DNA of 64,000 nt from Oscillospiraceae bacterium (GTDB taxonomy: Bacteria > Bacillota > Clostridia > Oscillospirales > Ruminococcaceae), in contig WRLY01000005.1 in assembly GCA_009776305.1 (NCBI GenBank), forward strand, positions 1-64,000, read 5' to 3'. This document shows, piece by piece, positions 33,014 to 42,202 of the stretch; position 1 is the stretch's first letter, and every line of letters begins with the position of its first letter. Below the pieces are notes generated by a model. It saw only the letters and a list, made by a program, of their open reading frames with translations, was not told the DNA's origin and did no database searches. The position numbers were made by a program, and so were the translations under genes.

Positions 33014-33997
33014 TCAGCAGGGAACAATAACCACATCGGTGTAATAATAATTCAGTATTTCTTCGGCGGTATATCCCCTTTGCGCCATATAATCTGCGCC
33101 GAACTGGCTTAAACCTACGCCGTGACCGTGCCCTTTTGTGGTCGCCGTGAAAACGCTGCCGGTGTATTCAATCACGAAAGCGGCGGAGCGTAGGTTTAAA
33201 AGCCGCCAGAGGTCGCCGCCCGAAAGGGTCTGGTTTCTCGCGCTCACCGCCATGACGTACCCGCTCGGGTCGGCGGCGTATTCGGAAAACCACAGGGCGT
33301 AGTCAAGCGGCATGATTATATTGGGGTCGTAGCTTAATAAAAGCTTACGAACTTCGTTGGTTGTAAATTCGTTAGTGCTGATAAAGTGAATGAATTCTCT
33401 GTCCCAGTCGCTCGGAACGCTTTTCAGATAGGGGAAATCCACATCCCATATATAACGCGCCGTATTGGTCGCCCCTGCCGAAACACTGTGATATACCGAG
33501 TAAATCGGCTCTGCACCGTAGAGTATGACCCGCGCCGCGCCGTATTCGGCGGCTTGCCTTATTTTGTCGTAATACAGATTGTATTCCTCGCCGTAATACT
33601 CGCGGGCTTTTTCTTGGGTGAAAAAAGGCTGACAGGTTACGCTGTTGTCGGAAATGTCGGCGCTTTTACCGTTAAGGGTGTATTGCGGGGAATTTTTGTT
33701 GTTTAAAGCAATCCTTAACGCGTAGGTATGCGCGGCGACGGCTTGCGCGTTTAACGTTTCAAGGGAATAACCGGGCGGAATCTGGGCGTAAAGACAGCCG
33801 ATTAGATAATCCACCCTGCTTATTTCGACAATTTCAATTATTTCGCCGTTTTCTGTAAGCGCGAGCCGAAAATTTTCAGGCACGGAGTATTCGGTAGCCG
33901 CTGAAATTGCCCCGTGAGGAAACGCCCGATTCCATAAAAAAGGCGTTAATAACAGCAGAGAGCAGAACATAATAAGGATTAAAACAACGTTTTTCAT
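33014..33997 (-). CDS. spoIID: SpoIID-family lytic transglycosylase homologue with Gln at catalytic position
   Basis: This 327-residue protein has one N-terminal membrane helix and the SpoIID/LytB domain: VDYLIGCLYAQIPPGYSLE, TLNAQAVAAHTYAL and the C-terminal GHGHGVGLSQFGADYMA and GYTAEEILNYYYTDV. SpoIID cuts glycan strands during forespore engulfment. The catalytic acid in the family is the Glu of the (A/S)EMP motif; here that motif reads AQIP, Gln at about residue 72. Otherwise length and motifs are complete. It may be inactive, a structural paralogue, or active through another residue; another spoIID may exist elsewhere in the genome. Confidence 0.92.
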   Translation of the reverse strand: MKNVVLILIMFCSLLLLTPFLWNRAFPHGAISAATEYSVPENFRLALTENGEIIEIVEISRVDYLIGCLYAQIPPGYSLETLNAQAVAAHTYALRIALNNKNSPQYTLNGKSADISDNSVTCQPFFTQEKAREYYGEEYNLYYDKIRQAAEYGAARVILYGAEPIYSVYHSVSAGATNTARYIWDVDFPYLKSVPSDWDREFIHFISTNEFTTNEVRKLLLSYDPNIIMPLDYALWFSEYAADPSGYVMAVSARNQTLSGGDLWRLLNLRSAAFVIEYTGSVFTATTKGHGHGVGLSQFGADYMAQRGYTAEEILNYYYTDVVIVPC

Positions 33998-34038
33998 TTT
34001 TGACCTTCCTTTCGTTTTGGGTTTTCACTTAATTTTCA

Positions 34039-34067
34039 TTGACTTGCGGTTAAAAATGAGCTATAAT
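34039..34067 (+). promoter_or_regulatory. Sigma-A promoter of the unknown membrane gene / recG operon
   Basis: TTGACT (34039-34044), a 17-bp spacer and TATAAT (34062-34067) precede the next gene by about 95 bp. Confidence 0.75.
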
Positions 34068-34162
34068 GAATAAGGTAATGCGCTAAACATGCCATATCGA
34101 AACAATATATGCTTGTCCAACGATTAATATACACTAAATATAAACAAAGGGAGCTTCTGTGA

Positions 34163-35032
34163 ATGAAAAAAAAGCTTTCATTTTTAATTATTTTTTTTAT
34201 TATAGCTTGCGCCGGGGCGACTGTTGTCCGTTACGTCCAGTTAATTTCGGAAACTATTGATTTCAGCACAGGTTTTTTTGACCATCATGCGGGTATTTTA
34301 AAATATCTGCATTATATTGTTTTAGGCGTGTCACTTTTGGGATTTATTATTTTAACGCTCATCGAAAAACGCAGAAAAACCCGGTTTTTCACTAAAAGAA
34401 TGGGGCATTTTGATGATGCCGACGCTGCGCTTTGCGGAATTATGTTTTTATTAGCGGGTTTTGCGGTTATTTATACTGCGGTTTATAACGGCTTTTTAGG
34501 GTTTAGTCTGCACGAAAAGGTTACAGTAGCTCTCGGAATGTTCTCTTACGGCTATGCAGGGGTTGCCCTGCTTTTCCGCAGAAGGGCGCTCCCGTCAATC
34601 GGGATTGCTTTGCTGGGGCTGTCGGGTTATTATATAATAAGGCTTATGGATATTTTCCTTGATAATTACATCATTCTAAGTATGCCGGAGCATATTGTAA
34701 GGCTGATTTTGATTGTATTTTTAGCGCTTTTTTACCTTTCGGCGGGGAGAATGTTTTTGCGCGCCGAGAGCAAATCCACCCGTGCAAAAGCCTGCATTTT
34801 TGGTTTTTTCGCGGCTACGATTGCGGCTTCTGAAATAACGGCAAAGATGATTTTTTGGCTTGGCTCGCCTACGGTTATGCGGGACAATTTACTGCGTTCC
34901 GATACCACAAGGTTTATTATGCCCGATATGCTTGCCGCCTCTGAGGCAATCGCGCTTTTAGTTTTCCTTGCTTGTATGACAAGGTATAAAAGCGAAAGGG
35001 TTAAAATCGACGGGGAGGCGGACGCCGAGTGA
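34163..35032 (+). CDS. Multi-spanning membrane protein of unknown function
   Basis: This 289-residue protein has seven or eight predicted membrane helices (the first LSFLIIFFIIACAGATVV, others near 45-65, 90-110, 120-140, 145-165, 180-200, 210-230 and 255-275), with basic loops (IEKRRKTRFFTKR) on the inside. SD AGGGAGC lies upstream of ATG 34163. Its stop overlaps the start of a lipoprotein gene, so the two are coupled and probably act together, followed by recG. I do not recognise a family. Confidence 0.6.
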   Translation: MKKKLSFLIIFFIIACAGATVVRYVQLISETIDFSTGFFDHHAGILKYLHYIVLGVSLLGFIILTLIEKRRKTRFFTKRMGHFDDADAALCGIMFLLAGFAVIYTAVYNGFLGFSLHEKVTVALGMFSYGYAGVALLFRRRALPSIGIALLGLSGYYIIRLMDIFLDNYIILSMPEHIVRLILIVFLALFYLSAGRMFLRAESKSTRAKACIFGFFAATIAASEITAKMIFWLGSPTVMRDNLLRSDTTRFIMPDMLAASEAIALLVFLACMTRYKSERVKIDGEADAE

Positions 35033-36423
35033 TGATTCCTAAGGTAAAGGGAGTAAAACATAGCATTTGGACGTTTATTTTAGCAGGGATTTTTGTAATA
35101 ACGATGGGGTGCGGTTTCGGGCTCGGCACTGTAGAAGACCTGCTTTCCCCCCCGCGTCTTACCGACCAGCAGTCGGCAATCTATAAAGCCTTGACCGACA
35201 GTAAAGGTGCCGGATTTAAACTGAAATATCCGAGAAGCGGCGAACACAGAAGCGCCTTTGTGGTTTACGGCGACGAAGAGGACGCCGCAATTGTTTTTTA
35301 TGAGATTTCGGGGGCAAACATACCCCGTTCGCTTTGGGTAAACTTTCTTTATAAAAACGACGACGGCGTTTGGGAGTCGCTCTACGACCTTTCGCTTGCC
35401 GACGGAACTGATATAGAAAGCGTGAGCTTTGAGGAATTTGGAGAGGACGAGGAAACCACCCTGATTATAAGCTATTCCATCAGCCAAAACGAAAAAAAGC
35501 TCATGGTTATAAGCAACATCTACGACCGACCGGTCAAGCAATTTGACGATTTTTATTCATTCATGCAGGTGGATTATTTCTTCGGCAAAGACATAAAAGA
35601 GCTCATGATTATCAGAAATTACCGCTTTGCGGAATCGGCGGAGGCGGTGTTTTGCAACATCAGGGACGGACAGCTCTCAATGGACGTATGGTACGAGCTT
35701 GACCCATCGGCAGGGGAATATACCGGAATCATGCAGGGCGAAATTGTGAGAGGGCTTCCCGCTTTGTTTATCAACCACAGGAAGTATGACAACGCCGACA
35801 ATTTCGGCACTGATGTGCTTTATTACAGTGGTACACGACTGCGGAATCCGATGATTTTCAATCCTGACAACCCTGCCAGGGCGCTTCGCATTACCAACCC
35901 CTTAACAGAGCTTGCCAACCCCCGGGACATAGACGGTAACGGAATAATAGAGATTCCTTCAAGCGCGGGGGAATTCCCCGGTTACGGTAATCTGCCGAAC
36001 TCGGAAAAATTGCGTCCTGTCATTTGGCGAAATCTTGAAAGCGGAAGGCTTGAGGACAGGCACTATTCCTATTATACCGAAAGATGCGACTATGTGTTTC
36101 TTCTTCCGCCGAGATGGGTGGGAAGTGTGACGGTTAAGGTCGATTTTGATGAAGAGACCGTGAGTTTTTTCAGGGCGGACGGGCCGATTGACGAGGTGGA
36201 CCAACTGCTTTTAAGTATTAAAACCGTTGGGAATAACCAAGATTCACAGCCTGTTAATTTAGCGGAATGGACATTCTTTCGGCAGGGAGTTGAAAATAAT
36301 CTTTCATATTATGTAAAAATCGACCAAACCGAAGACCCTTTAGCACTTACTGCCGATGAACTTGAATTCGCGTTTCGGATTCTTAGTGAAATAAAATATG
36401 AGCCTGACGACACAACCGGTTAA
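35032..36423 (+). CDS. Lipoprotein of unknown function
   Basis: This 463-residue lipoprotein has a signal ending FVITMGC (lipobox near residue 28). The extracytoplasmic part contains many short beta-strand-like segments (FVVYGDEEDAAIVFYEI, FMQVDYFFGKDIKELMIIRNY, LFINHRKYDNADNFGTDVLYY) and a DIDGNGIIEIP loop resembling a calcium-binding Asp-rich turn. I assigned ATG 35032, which overlaps the upstream stop as TGATG; GTG 35029 is an alternative. The order membrane protein, lipoprotein, recG suggests cotranscription, but no function can be assigned. Confidence 0.65.
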   Translation: MIPKVKGVKHSIWTFILAGIFVITMGCGFGLGTVEDLLSPPRLTDQQSAIYKALTDSKGAGFKLKYPRSGEHRSAFVVYGDEEDAAIVFYEISGANIPRSLWVNFLYKNDDGVWESLYDLSLADGTDIESVSFEEFGEDEETTLIISYSISQNEKKLMVISNIYDRPVKQFDDFYSFMQVDYFFGKDIKELMIIRNYRFAESAEAVFCNIRDGQLSMDVWYELDPSAGEYTGIMQGEIVRGLPALFINHRKYDNADNFGTDVLYYSGTRLRNPMIFNPDNPARALRITNPLTELANPRDIDGNGIIEIPSSAGEFPGYGNLPNSEKLRPVIWRNLESGRLEDRHYSYYTERCDYVFLLPPRWVGSVTVKVDFDEETVSFFRADGPIDEVDQLLLSIKTVGNNQDSQPVNLAEWTFFRQGVENNLSYYVKIDQTEDPLALTADELEFAFRILSEIKYEPDDTTG

Positions 36424-36433
36424 AATAAAAATT

Positions 36434-38485
36434 ATGTTAAACAATGAACTTACAAGTCTGCGCGGTATTTCAGTCAAGCGCGCCGCGCTTTATAAAAAAG
36501 TAGGTATAATCACCGTGCGGGACTTGATTTTTCATTTCCCGCGCGGTTATATTAATTATACCGCGCCGATTAAAATAAGTGAGGCTGAAATCGGCGAAGC
36601 ATGTACTGTAAAGGCAAGGGTGGTTAAAAAGCTTTCGCCGTTTTTTGCGTCGGGCGGCAGGCTCGGTATTTATAAGGTCGTATTAGACGATGGTGAAAGT
36701 GAATTTATCTGTATTTTTTTTAACTCTGAGTATAATTTCAACAAACTTGTCATTGGGGAAAGTTATGTTTTCCACGGCAAAGCAGGAGGAACCGAGCTTA
36801 TGCGGGAAATATCATCCCCAAGCTTTATCCAAGAAAATGCCATTAACGCACTGATTCCGAAATACCGCCTTACGGCGGGTTTATCTCAAAATATGATTGC
36901 GAATAATTTGAAAACTGCGTTATCCGAATTTTCGGCTTGTTTTGATGAAGAAGAAGTATTCCCGAAAGAAATCTTAGAGGAATTTTCACTTTTAACTAAA
37001 AAATCAGCAATAGAAAAAATACATTTCCCGTCGTCAATTGAAGAATCGGAGGCGGCGAAAAGAAGGCTTGCTTTCGAGGAGCTTTTGATTTTACAGCTTG
37101 GAATGACCATGCTGAAGACCCGCAACCGTAAATTAACCGGAACTTTAATGGGAGAGCGGGATTTAACCGAGTTTTTTAAGACCCTGCCCTTTGAGGCTAC
37201 AAACGCCCAAAAACGCGCTGTCGCGGATTGCATAAGCGACATGCAAAAATGTGTGCCGATGAATCGGCTTTTGCAGGGGGATGTAGGAAGCGGGAAAACT
37301 ATGGTCGCCGCCGCCGTCTGCTTTTTTGCTTACAGAAACGGCTTTCAGTCTACTTTTATGGCGCCGACCGAGCTTTTGGCGGTACAGCACTGCAATACGC
37401 TGAAAGGGTTTTTAGAGCCTCTCGGAGTAAGGGTGGAGTTATTGACCGGTTCACTTTCGGCGGCGGAGAAAAAAGCGGCGAAAGAACGTATTAAAAGCGG
37501 AGAGGCGGGCGTTATAACGGGTACGCAGGCGCTCATTCAAAAAGGGGTAGAATTTTGCAACCTCGGGTTGGTAATTACCGACGAGCAACACAGATTTGGT
37601 GTTAATCAGCGCGGAACCCTGATTTCCAAGGGAGAGAATCCACACACGCTGGTCATGTCGGCAACGCCTATTCCAAGGACGTTGGCGCTGATTATTTACG
37701 GAGATTTGGATATTTCACTGCTTGACGAAATGCCCAAAGGCAGAATCCCAATCAACACCTACGCCGTAGATACGAGCTATCGCGAGCGGTTGTATAAATT
37801 TATACTGAAAAATGCCGCCGCGGGAAGTCAGTCTTATATAGTCTGCCCCTTAATCGGCGACGGTGACAGCGAACCTAATGAAAAAGTCAGCGCGGTGAAT
37901 TATTACAATGAACTTAAAAGCACCTATTTAAAAGACATAAACGTGGGTCTGCTCCACGGAAAAATGAAGCAGACGGAAAAGGATGCGGTTATGGCTGAAT
38001 TCAAAAAAGGTAATATATCCGCCTTGATTTCAACTACGGTTATAGAAGTCGGAATAGACGTTCCGAACGCCGTGATTATGCTTATAGAGAATGCCGAGCG
38101 TTTCGGTTTGTCGCAATTGCATCAGTTGCGCGGGCGGGTAGGGCGGGGAGAAAAGCAGTCCTACTGCATACTTGTGACCGATAGCGTAACGCCTTATACC
38201 AAGGCGCGACTTGAAACCATGACAAGGACTTCAAACGGCTTTGAGGTTGCCAACGAGGACTTAAAGTTACGCGGACCGGGTGACTTTTTCGGCTCAAAAC
38301 AGCATGGTTTGCCTGAGCTTAAAACAACGACTTTCGCGGAGGATGTTTCCTTGGTTGACCAAACTAAGGAATTGGCAAAACGGTTTCTTGACAATGATGC
38401 GGGCTTTAAAAAGCCTGAATACGAGAAACTGCATCAAAGAATCAACAGACTTTTTTCGGAGATAAACGAGCATGGATTTAATTAG
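36434..38485 (+). CDS. recG: ATP-dependent DNA helicase RecG
   Basis: RecG reverses stalled replication forks and processes branched DNA. The 683-residue chain has the wedge domain at the N-terminus (LRGISVKRAALYKKVGI, FPRGYINY), Walker A GDVGSGKTMVA, the DEQH box in TDEQHRFGVNQRG, SATPIPRT, the TRG-region STTVIEVGIDVPNA, and the C-terminal QLHQLRGRVGRG. ATG 36434 gives the usual length; an upstream ATG at 36398 lies within the preceding gene and lacks an SD. It overlaps rsmE by 14 nt. Confidence 0.96.
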   Translation: MLNNELTSLRGISVKRAALYKKVGIITVRDLIFHFPRGYINYTAPIKISEAEIGEACTVKARVVKKLSPFFASGGRLGIYKVVLDDGESEFICIFFNSEYNFNKLVIGESYVFHGKAGGTELMREISSPSFIQENAINALIPKYRLTAGLSQNMIANNLKTALSEFSACFDEEEVFPKEILEEFSLLTKKSAIEKIHFPSSIEESEAAKRRLAFEELLILQLGMTMLKTRNRKLTGTLMGERDLTEFFKTLPFEATNAQKRAVADCISDMQKCVPMNRLLQGDVGSGKTMVAAAVCFFAYRNGFQSTFMAPTELLAVQHCNTLKGFLEPLGVRVELLTGSLSAAEKKAAKERIKSGEAGVITGTQALIQKGVEFCNLGLVITDEQHRFGVNQRGTLISKGENPHTLVMSATPIPRTLALIIYGDLDISLLDEMPKGRIPINTYAVDTSYRERLYKFILKNAAAGSQSYIVCPLIGDGDSEPNEKVSAVNYYNELKSTYLKDINVGLLHGKMKQTEKDAVMAEFKKGNISALISTTVIEVGIDVPNAVIMLIENAERFGLSQLHQLRGRVGRGEKQSYCILVTDSVTPYTKARLETMTRTSNGFEVANEDLKLRGPGDFFGSKQHGLPELKTTTFAEDVSLVDQTKELAKRFLDNDAGFKKPEYEKLHQRINRLFSEINEHGFN

Positions 38486-39227
38486 TTTAAAATTTCCGCG
38501 ATTTTTCGTAAATGAAAAATTAATGGTCGGCGGGGAAACCGGAATATTCGGGGACGACGCTAAACATATTTCAGATGTTTTACGCATGAAAGCGGGCGAA
38601 AAAGTTGTTTTGTGCGATGGTTTGGGTTGTGATTACCCGTCGGAAATAATTTCAATCGACAAAAACAAGATAGAATTCAAGGTTTTGGAGAAACGTGATA
38701 ATGATTCCGAGCCTAAAATTTATATCAGATTATTCCAGTGCGTACCCAAGCTTGAAAAGCTTGATTTTATCGTGCAAAAAGCTACCGAACTTGGTGTTTC
38801 GGAAATTATTCCCGTCATTTCAAAGCGCTGTGTTTCACGACCGAATAATTCTAAATTTAACAAGCTTTTGCGTCTGCAAAAAATAGCTGAAAACGCCGCA
38901 AAGCAGTCGGGGCGAGGAATAATCCCGAAAGTGCATGGATTTACAGAATTTAAAAGTGCGCTCGAACTTTATAAAACGGGAAATTTGGGTATAATATTCT
39001 ATGAGAACGGCGGCGCGAGAATCAATGATATTTTGAAACTTAAAGGTATACGGGAGTTGTCGGTTGATATTTTTATCGGTAGCGAGGGCGGCTTTGAATA
39101 TGGTGAAATTGAGGCGGCGGAAGGTAAAGGATTTATCACCGCAAGTCTCGGTAAGCTTATTTTAAGAGCTGAAACCGCACCAATTGCCGCCATTTCAATA
39201 ATAATGAATTTAGCGGGCGAAATATAG
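38472..39227 (+). CDS. rsmE: 16S rRNA m3U1498 methyltransferase RsmE
   Basis: This 251-residue SPOUT methyltransferase modifies U1498 of 16S rRNA with S-adenosylmethionine. Family features are RFFV and HISDVLRMKAGE in the N-terminal PUA-like domain, KLEKLDFIVQKATELGVSEIIP, and the C-terminal knot region IGSEGGFEYGE and LGKLILRAETAPIAA. The gene begins inside the 3' end of recG, so it is translationally coupled. Confidence 0.95.
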   Translation: MDLISLKFPRFFVNEKLMVGGETGIFGDDAKHISDVLRMKAGEKVVLCDGLGCDYPSEIISIDKNKIEFKVLEKRDNDSEPKIYIRLFQCVPKLEKLDFIVQKATELGVSEIIPVISKRCVSRPNNSKFNKLLRLQKIAENAAKQSGRGIIPKVHGFTEFKSALELYKTGNLGIIFYENGGARINDILKLKGIRELSVDIFIGSEGGFEYGEIEAAEGKGFITASLGKLILRAETAPIAAISIIMNLAGEI

Positions 39228-39241
39228 AGGGCATAAATTTG

Positions 39242-39270
39242 TTGACAAAATAATAAATTTATGGTATTAT
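39242..39270 (+). promoter_or_regulatory. Sigma-A promoter of small acidic protein gene
   Basis: TTGACA (39242-39247), a 17-bp spacer and TATTAT (39265-39270) lie 40 bp upstream of the next start codon. Confidence 0.75.
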
Positions 39271-39309
39271 AGAAAATGACAAAATTTTGAAAAGGACGGG
39301 TGTAAAGCT

Positions 39310-39540
39310 ATGGGAAAAGGCGCAGGATTTTTAATTTTAGGGATTTTGGCTATTTTGGGCGGCGCGATTTTCGCGGCGTTGGTTATTAAAAACAGGCTGT
39401 CCGCAGACGATGACATCGACTTTGATGAATTCGACGATTTTGACGATGTGGTTGACGACGACGAGCTGGAGCATTTCCTCGGCGAGAAAAAAGCTCCCGG
39501 CACTGTTCAAAATCCGGAAGAAGACGGAATAGTTGAATAA
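39310..39540 (+). CDS. Small membrane protein with acidic tail
   Basis: This 76-residue protein has one membrane helix near the N-terminus (FLILGILAILGGAIFAALVI) followed by a strongly acidic cytoplasmic tail with about 20 Asp/Glu residues (DDIDFDEFDDFDDVVDDDE). It has its own promoter and a terminator behind it. No family is recognised; the tail could bind cations or basic proteins. Confidence 0.7.
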   Translation: MGKGAGFLILGILAILGGAIFAALVIKNRLSADDDIDFDEFDDFDDVVDDDELEHFLGEKKAPGTVQNPEEDGIVE

Positions 39541-39549
39541 TTAAAAAAT

Positions 39550-39585
39550 CAGGGGCGGGGCTGTTTTTAAAAAGCCTCGCCCCTG
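39550..39585 (+). terminator. Intrinsic terminator-like hairpin
   Basis: CAGGGGCG...CGCCCCTG arms with an inner GGCT/AGCC stem follow the small acidic protein gene by 10 nt. The T run after it is short. Confidence 0.65.
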
Positions 39586-39604
39586 TAATTTCGGAGAATC
39601 TGAT

Positions 39605-40078
39605 TTGATAAAATACTTAAAAACAATACTTTTTGCCATTAATCCCAAAAACAGAAAAAATCTTTCGGAACAGCAGAGAGAAATTGCGCTGTACGTGATT
39701 TTCGGCGTACTGACGACTGTAATATCATTCGTATCGTATTTTCTCTTCAGGTTGATTTTGCCTGAGAGCGTTATTTCGGCGACCGCCCTGCCTGTTGCGT
39801 TTTCGTGGATTTGCGCCGTAACTTTTGCTTATATAACAAATAAGATTTGGGTGTTTAAAAGTAAGCAGGAGAATATTTCGGGCGTTATCCGCGAGTTTTT
39901 TGGGTTTTATGTAGCAAGGCTTTTTACGCTGTCGGTTGACTTGGCGGCAATGTTTTTACTGGTGGATTTGGCGGGCTTAAAAGGCGGTTGGCATGAGCTT
40001 TTAGCCCGCGTTTTGGTGAGTGTTGCCGTATTAGTGCTTAATTATATACTAAGCAAGGTTTTTATATTTAAAAAATAG
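39605..40078 (+). CDS. GtrA-family membrane protein
   Basis: This 157-residue protein with four membrane helices matches the GtrA family, thought to help flip or transfer lipid-linked sugars in cell-surface polysaccharide assembly. Family pieces are YVIFGVLTTVISFVSYFLF, ITNKIWVFKS and the C-terminal LNYILSKVFIFKK. The start codon is TTG 39605 behind CGGAGAA. No glycosyltransferase partner is adjacent. Confidence 0.9.
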   Translation: MIKYLKTILFAINPKNRKNLSEQQREIALYVIFGVLTTVISFVSYFLFRLILPESVISATALPVAFSWICAVTFAYITNKIWVFKSKQENISGVIREFFGFYVARLFTLSVDLAAMFLLVDLAGLKGGWHELLARVLVSVAVLVLNYILSKVFIFKK

Positions 40079-40091
40079 AGGCGGCGGGACA

Positions 40092-40120
40092 TTGACAAAC
40101 ATACTATAATTTGATATAAT
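40092..40120 (+). promoter_or_regulatory. Sigma-A promoter of symporter gene
   Basis: TTGACA (40092-40097), a 17-bp spacer and TATAAT (40115-40120) are full consensus. Confidence 0.85.
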
Positions 40121-40135
40121 TTCGTAGGAATATAA

Positions 40136-40166
40136 TTAACTTAAAATCCTATAGATTTTAAGTTAA
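40136..40166. promoter_or_regulatory. Perfect 13-bp inverted repeat downstream of symporter promoter
   Basis: TTAACTTAAAATC (40136-40148) and its exact inverted copy GATTTTAAGTTAA (40154-40166) enclose a 5-bp centre, beginning about 10 bp after the predicted transcription start. The AT-rich composition suggests a repressor operator rather than a terminator. Confidence 0.65.
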
Positions 40167-40225
40167 TCGGATTATATTATATTGCCATAGTGAAATAATA
40201 TGCAACTTAAAACAGGAGAATAAGC

Positions 40226-41749
40226 ATGGGAATCATCATCGGAATAACTGCGGTTTACATAGCGCTTGTGGTATTCACAGGAATTTATTTTACAAGGAAA
40301 TCAAGGACGGTTTCCGACTTTGTTTTAGGCGGAATGACGCTCGGACCGTGGATTACCGCTTTTGCTTACGGCACATCTTACTTCTCGGCGGTGGTCTTCG
40401 TCGGGTTCGCGGGGCGGTTCGGCTGGGCTTACGGGCTGTCTGTGGTATGGATTGGACTTGCTAACGCATTTATCGGCTCTTTAGCGGCATGGGCGGTTTT
40501 AGGGCGGCGTACTCGCGTAATGACACAGTACTTCGGCAGTGCGACCATGCCCGACTTTTTTGAAAAACGCTATATGAGTAAGGCAATAAAAACCGTTTCG
40601 GCGGTTATTGTGTTTGTGTTTTTAATTCCTTATACGGCTTCTATTTATAACGGTCTTTCGCGGCTGTTCGCAACGGCTTTCGGGACGGGCGATGACAGCT
40701 ATGCTTATTTTGTAATAGGTATAGCGGCAGTAACGGCGGTTTATGTTATTTTGGGGGGATATAAGGCGACCGCTTACAATAATCTGTTCCAAGGCGTGAT
40801 TATGTTAGTCGGAATTGTCGCCGTTATCATGGCGACGCTGAACTTAAAGGGCGGCTTTACAAGCGCGGTTGCTGAATTATCACAGGTTGAGAACACTACG
40901 GGCGCTTTTGCGGGAATGAACGGCGCGTTTACCTCATTTTTCGGACCTGACCCGATTAATCTTCTCGGGGTTATGATTTTAACCTCCCTCGGAACATGGG
41001 GACTTCCGCAAATGGTGCATAAGTTTTATACCATAAAGGACGAGCGTTCAATCAAGGCGGGTACGGTAATCTCCACGGTTTTTGCGGTTATAATAGCGGG
41101 CGGGTGTTATTTCCTCGGCGCTTTCGGCAGAATCTTTTGGACGGGAGACGCCCCGTCAGGCGGCGCATTTGATGAAATTATACCGGCTATGATGGAACAG
41201 CTCCCGGTAATTCTGCTCGGAATCGTTGTGGTGTTAGTCCTCAGCGCGTCGATGTCCTCACTTGCGGGGTTGGTTTTATCCTCGAGCTCGACGCTGACCA
41301 TAGATATGATTAAGCCTATGTTCAAAGATAAAATAGACGAGAAAAAGTCGGTTTTGATTATGCGGGTTTTTATAGGCGTATTTATATTTATTTCGGTGCT
41401 TATCGCGCTTAACAGGAACGCGCTGATTTCAGACCTTATGGGATACTCGTGGGGGGCGCTTTCGGGGGCTTTCCTTGCGCCGTTCATGTACGGGCTTTTT
41501 TGGAAGAAGACCACAAAGGCTTCGGTCTGGGTGAGCTTTATTTTGGCTTCTGCCGCGTCGGTTTTGCATCTTATATTCAAACCCGCGTGGGTTATCGGCG
41601 GATTCAACCTTGCCTCTCCTGTCAACTTCGGCGCGGTGCTTATGGTTGTTTCGCTCATCATTGTACCCGCTGTCAGCCTTGTCACGGCAAAGCCGGATAA
41701 GGCTCAGGTGGACGAGATGTTTAAATGCCTTGAGCATTTGAAAATATAA
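40226..41749 (+). CDS. Sodium:solute symporter (SSS family)
   Basis: This 507-residue transporter has about 13 membrane helices of the LeuT-like SSS fold that couples solute import to sodium. Family features are VSDFVLGGMTLGPWITAFAYGTSYFSA, GLANAFIGSLAAW, DFFEKRYMSKAIK, ILGGYKATAYNNLFQGVIM and the sodium-site region LVLSASMSSLAGLVLSSSS (listed in fragments). The pattern is closest to the PutP/PanF subgroup, but the solute is not decided. SD CAGGAGAA precedes the start. A decayed lipoprotein gene and paaK follow on the same strand. Confidence 0.93.
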   Translation: MGIIIGITAVYIALVVFTGIYFTRKSRTVSDFVLGGMTLGPWITAFAYGTSYFSAVVFVGFAGRFGWAYGLSVVWIGLANAFIGSLAAWAVLGRRTRVMTQYFGSATMPDFFEKRYMSKAIKTVSAVIVFVFLIPYTASIYNGLSRLFATAFGTGDDSYAYFVIGIAAVTAVYVILGGYKATAYNNLFQGVIMLVGIVAVIMATLNLKGGFTSAVAELSQVENTTGAFAGMNGAFTSFFGPDPINLLGVMILTSLGTWGLPQMVHKFYTIKDERSIKAGTVISTVFAVIIAGGCYFLGAFGRIFWTGDAPSGGAFDEIIPAMMEQLPVILLGIVVVLVLSASMSSLAGLVLSSSSTLTIDMIKPMFKDKIDEKKSVLIMRVFIGVFIFISVLIALNRNALISDLMGYSWGALSGAFLAPFMYGLFWKKTTKASVWVSFILASAASVLHLIFKPAWVIGGFNLASPVNFGAVLMVVSLIIVPAVSLVTAKPDKAQVDEMFKCLEHLKI

Positions 41750-41766
41750 CATAAAGGAGAATTATC

Positions 41767-42178
41767 ATGAACACTAAAAAGCTTATTTCAATCATTGTAG
41801 TAGCCGCTATATTTGCAGAAATCTTAATTTTTTCGGGCTGTGAAACCCGAGCAGCCGCAAAATGAAGACGTCGCCCTTACCCCCGGCGAATGCACGGAAG
41901 AGCCTAAAACCGAATCTCCGATAACTACCACGCCGGAACCGACAACTACACCGGAAGAAACTGCGGAATCCACACAACCCTTGCCTGTATCTACAGAAGA
42001 AATAAGAGTGGATTTACGTAGGTGGAATATAACCGATAAACGGCTTGCCGAAATGGTGCAAAGCGGTGAAATACCGCAGAATGTTACGTATTTGGATTTG
42101 CGGGGTAACCAAATCAAGTATATGCACTTCAATCATCTTTACCAAATTGCGATATCACCTGGTAGACACACACAAACA
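41767..42178 (+). pseudogene. Decayed LRR-type lipoprotein gene (frameshift, lost 3' end)
   Basis: ATG 41767 behind AAAGGAG starts a lipoprotein signal (LISIIVVAAIFAEILIFSGC) but the frame stops at 41865 after 32 codons. A second frame, offset by one base around 41840-41855 (near CCC), continues as a lipoprotein linker (PEQPQNEDVALTPG, Thr/Pro/Glu-rich) and then TEEIRVDLRRWNITDKRLAEMVQ and VTYLDLRGNQI, a leucine-rich-repeat start. The repeat domain is cut after one unit and the frame runs without a stop into paaK. A single-base change plus truncation explains this. Confidence 0.7.
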
Positions 42179-42202
42179 ACCAAACTAAATAGGAGAGCCA
42201 CC

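Noticed and set aside
41107-41685. Minus-strand open frame of 192 codons
   Set aside because: It is the antisense shadow of the membrane-rich symporter gene.
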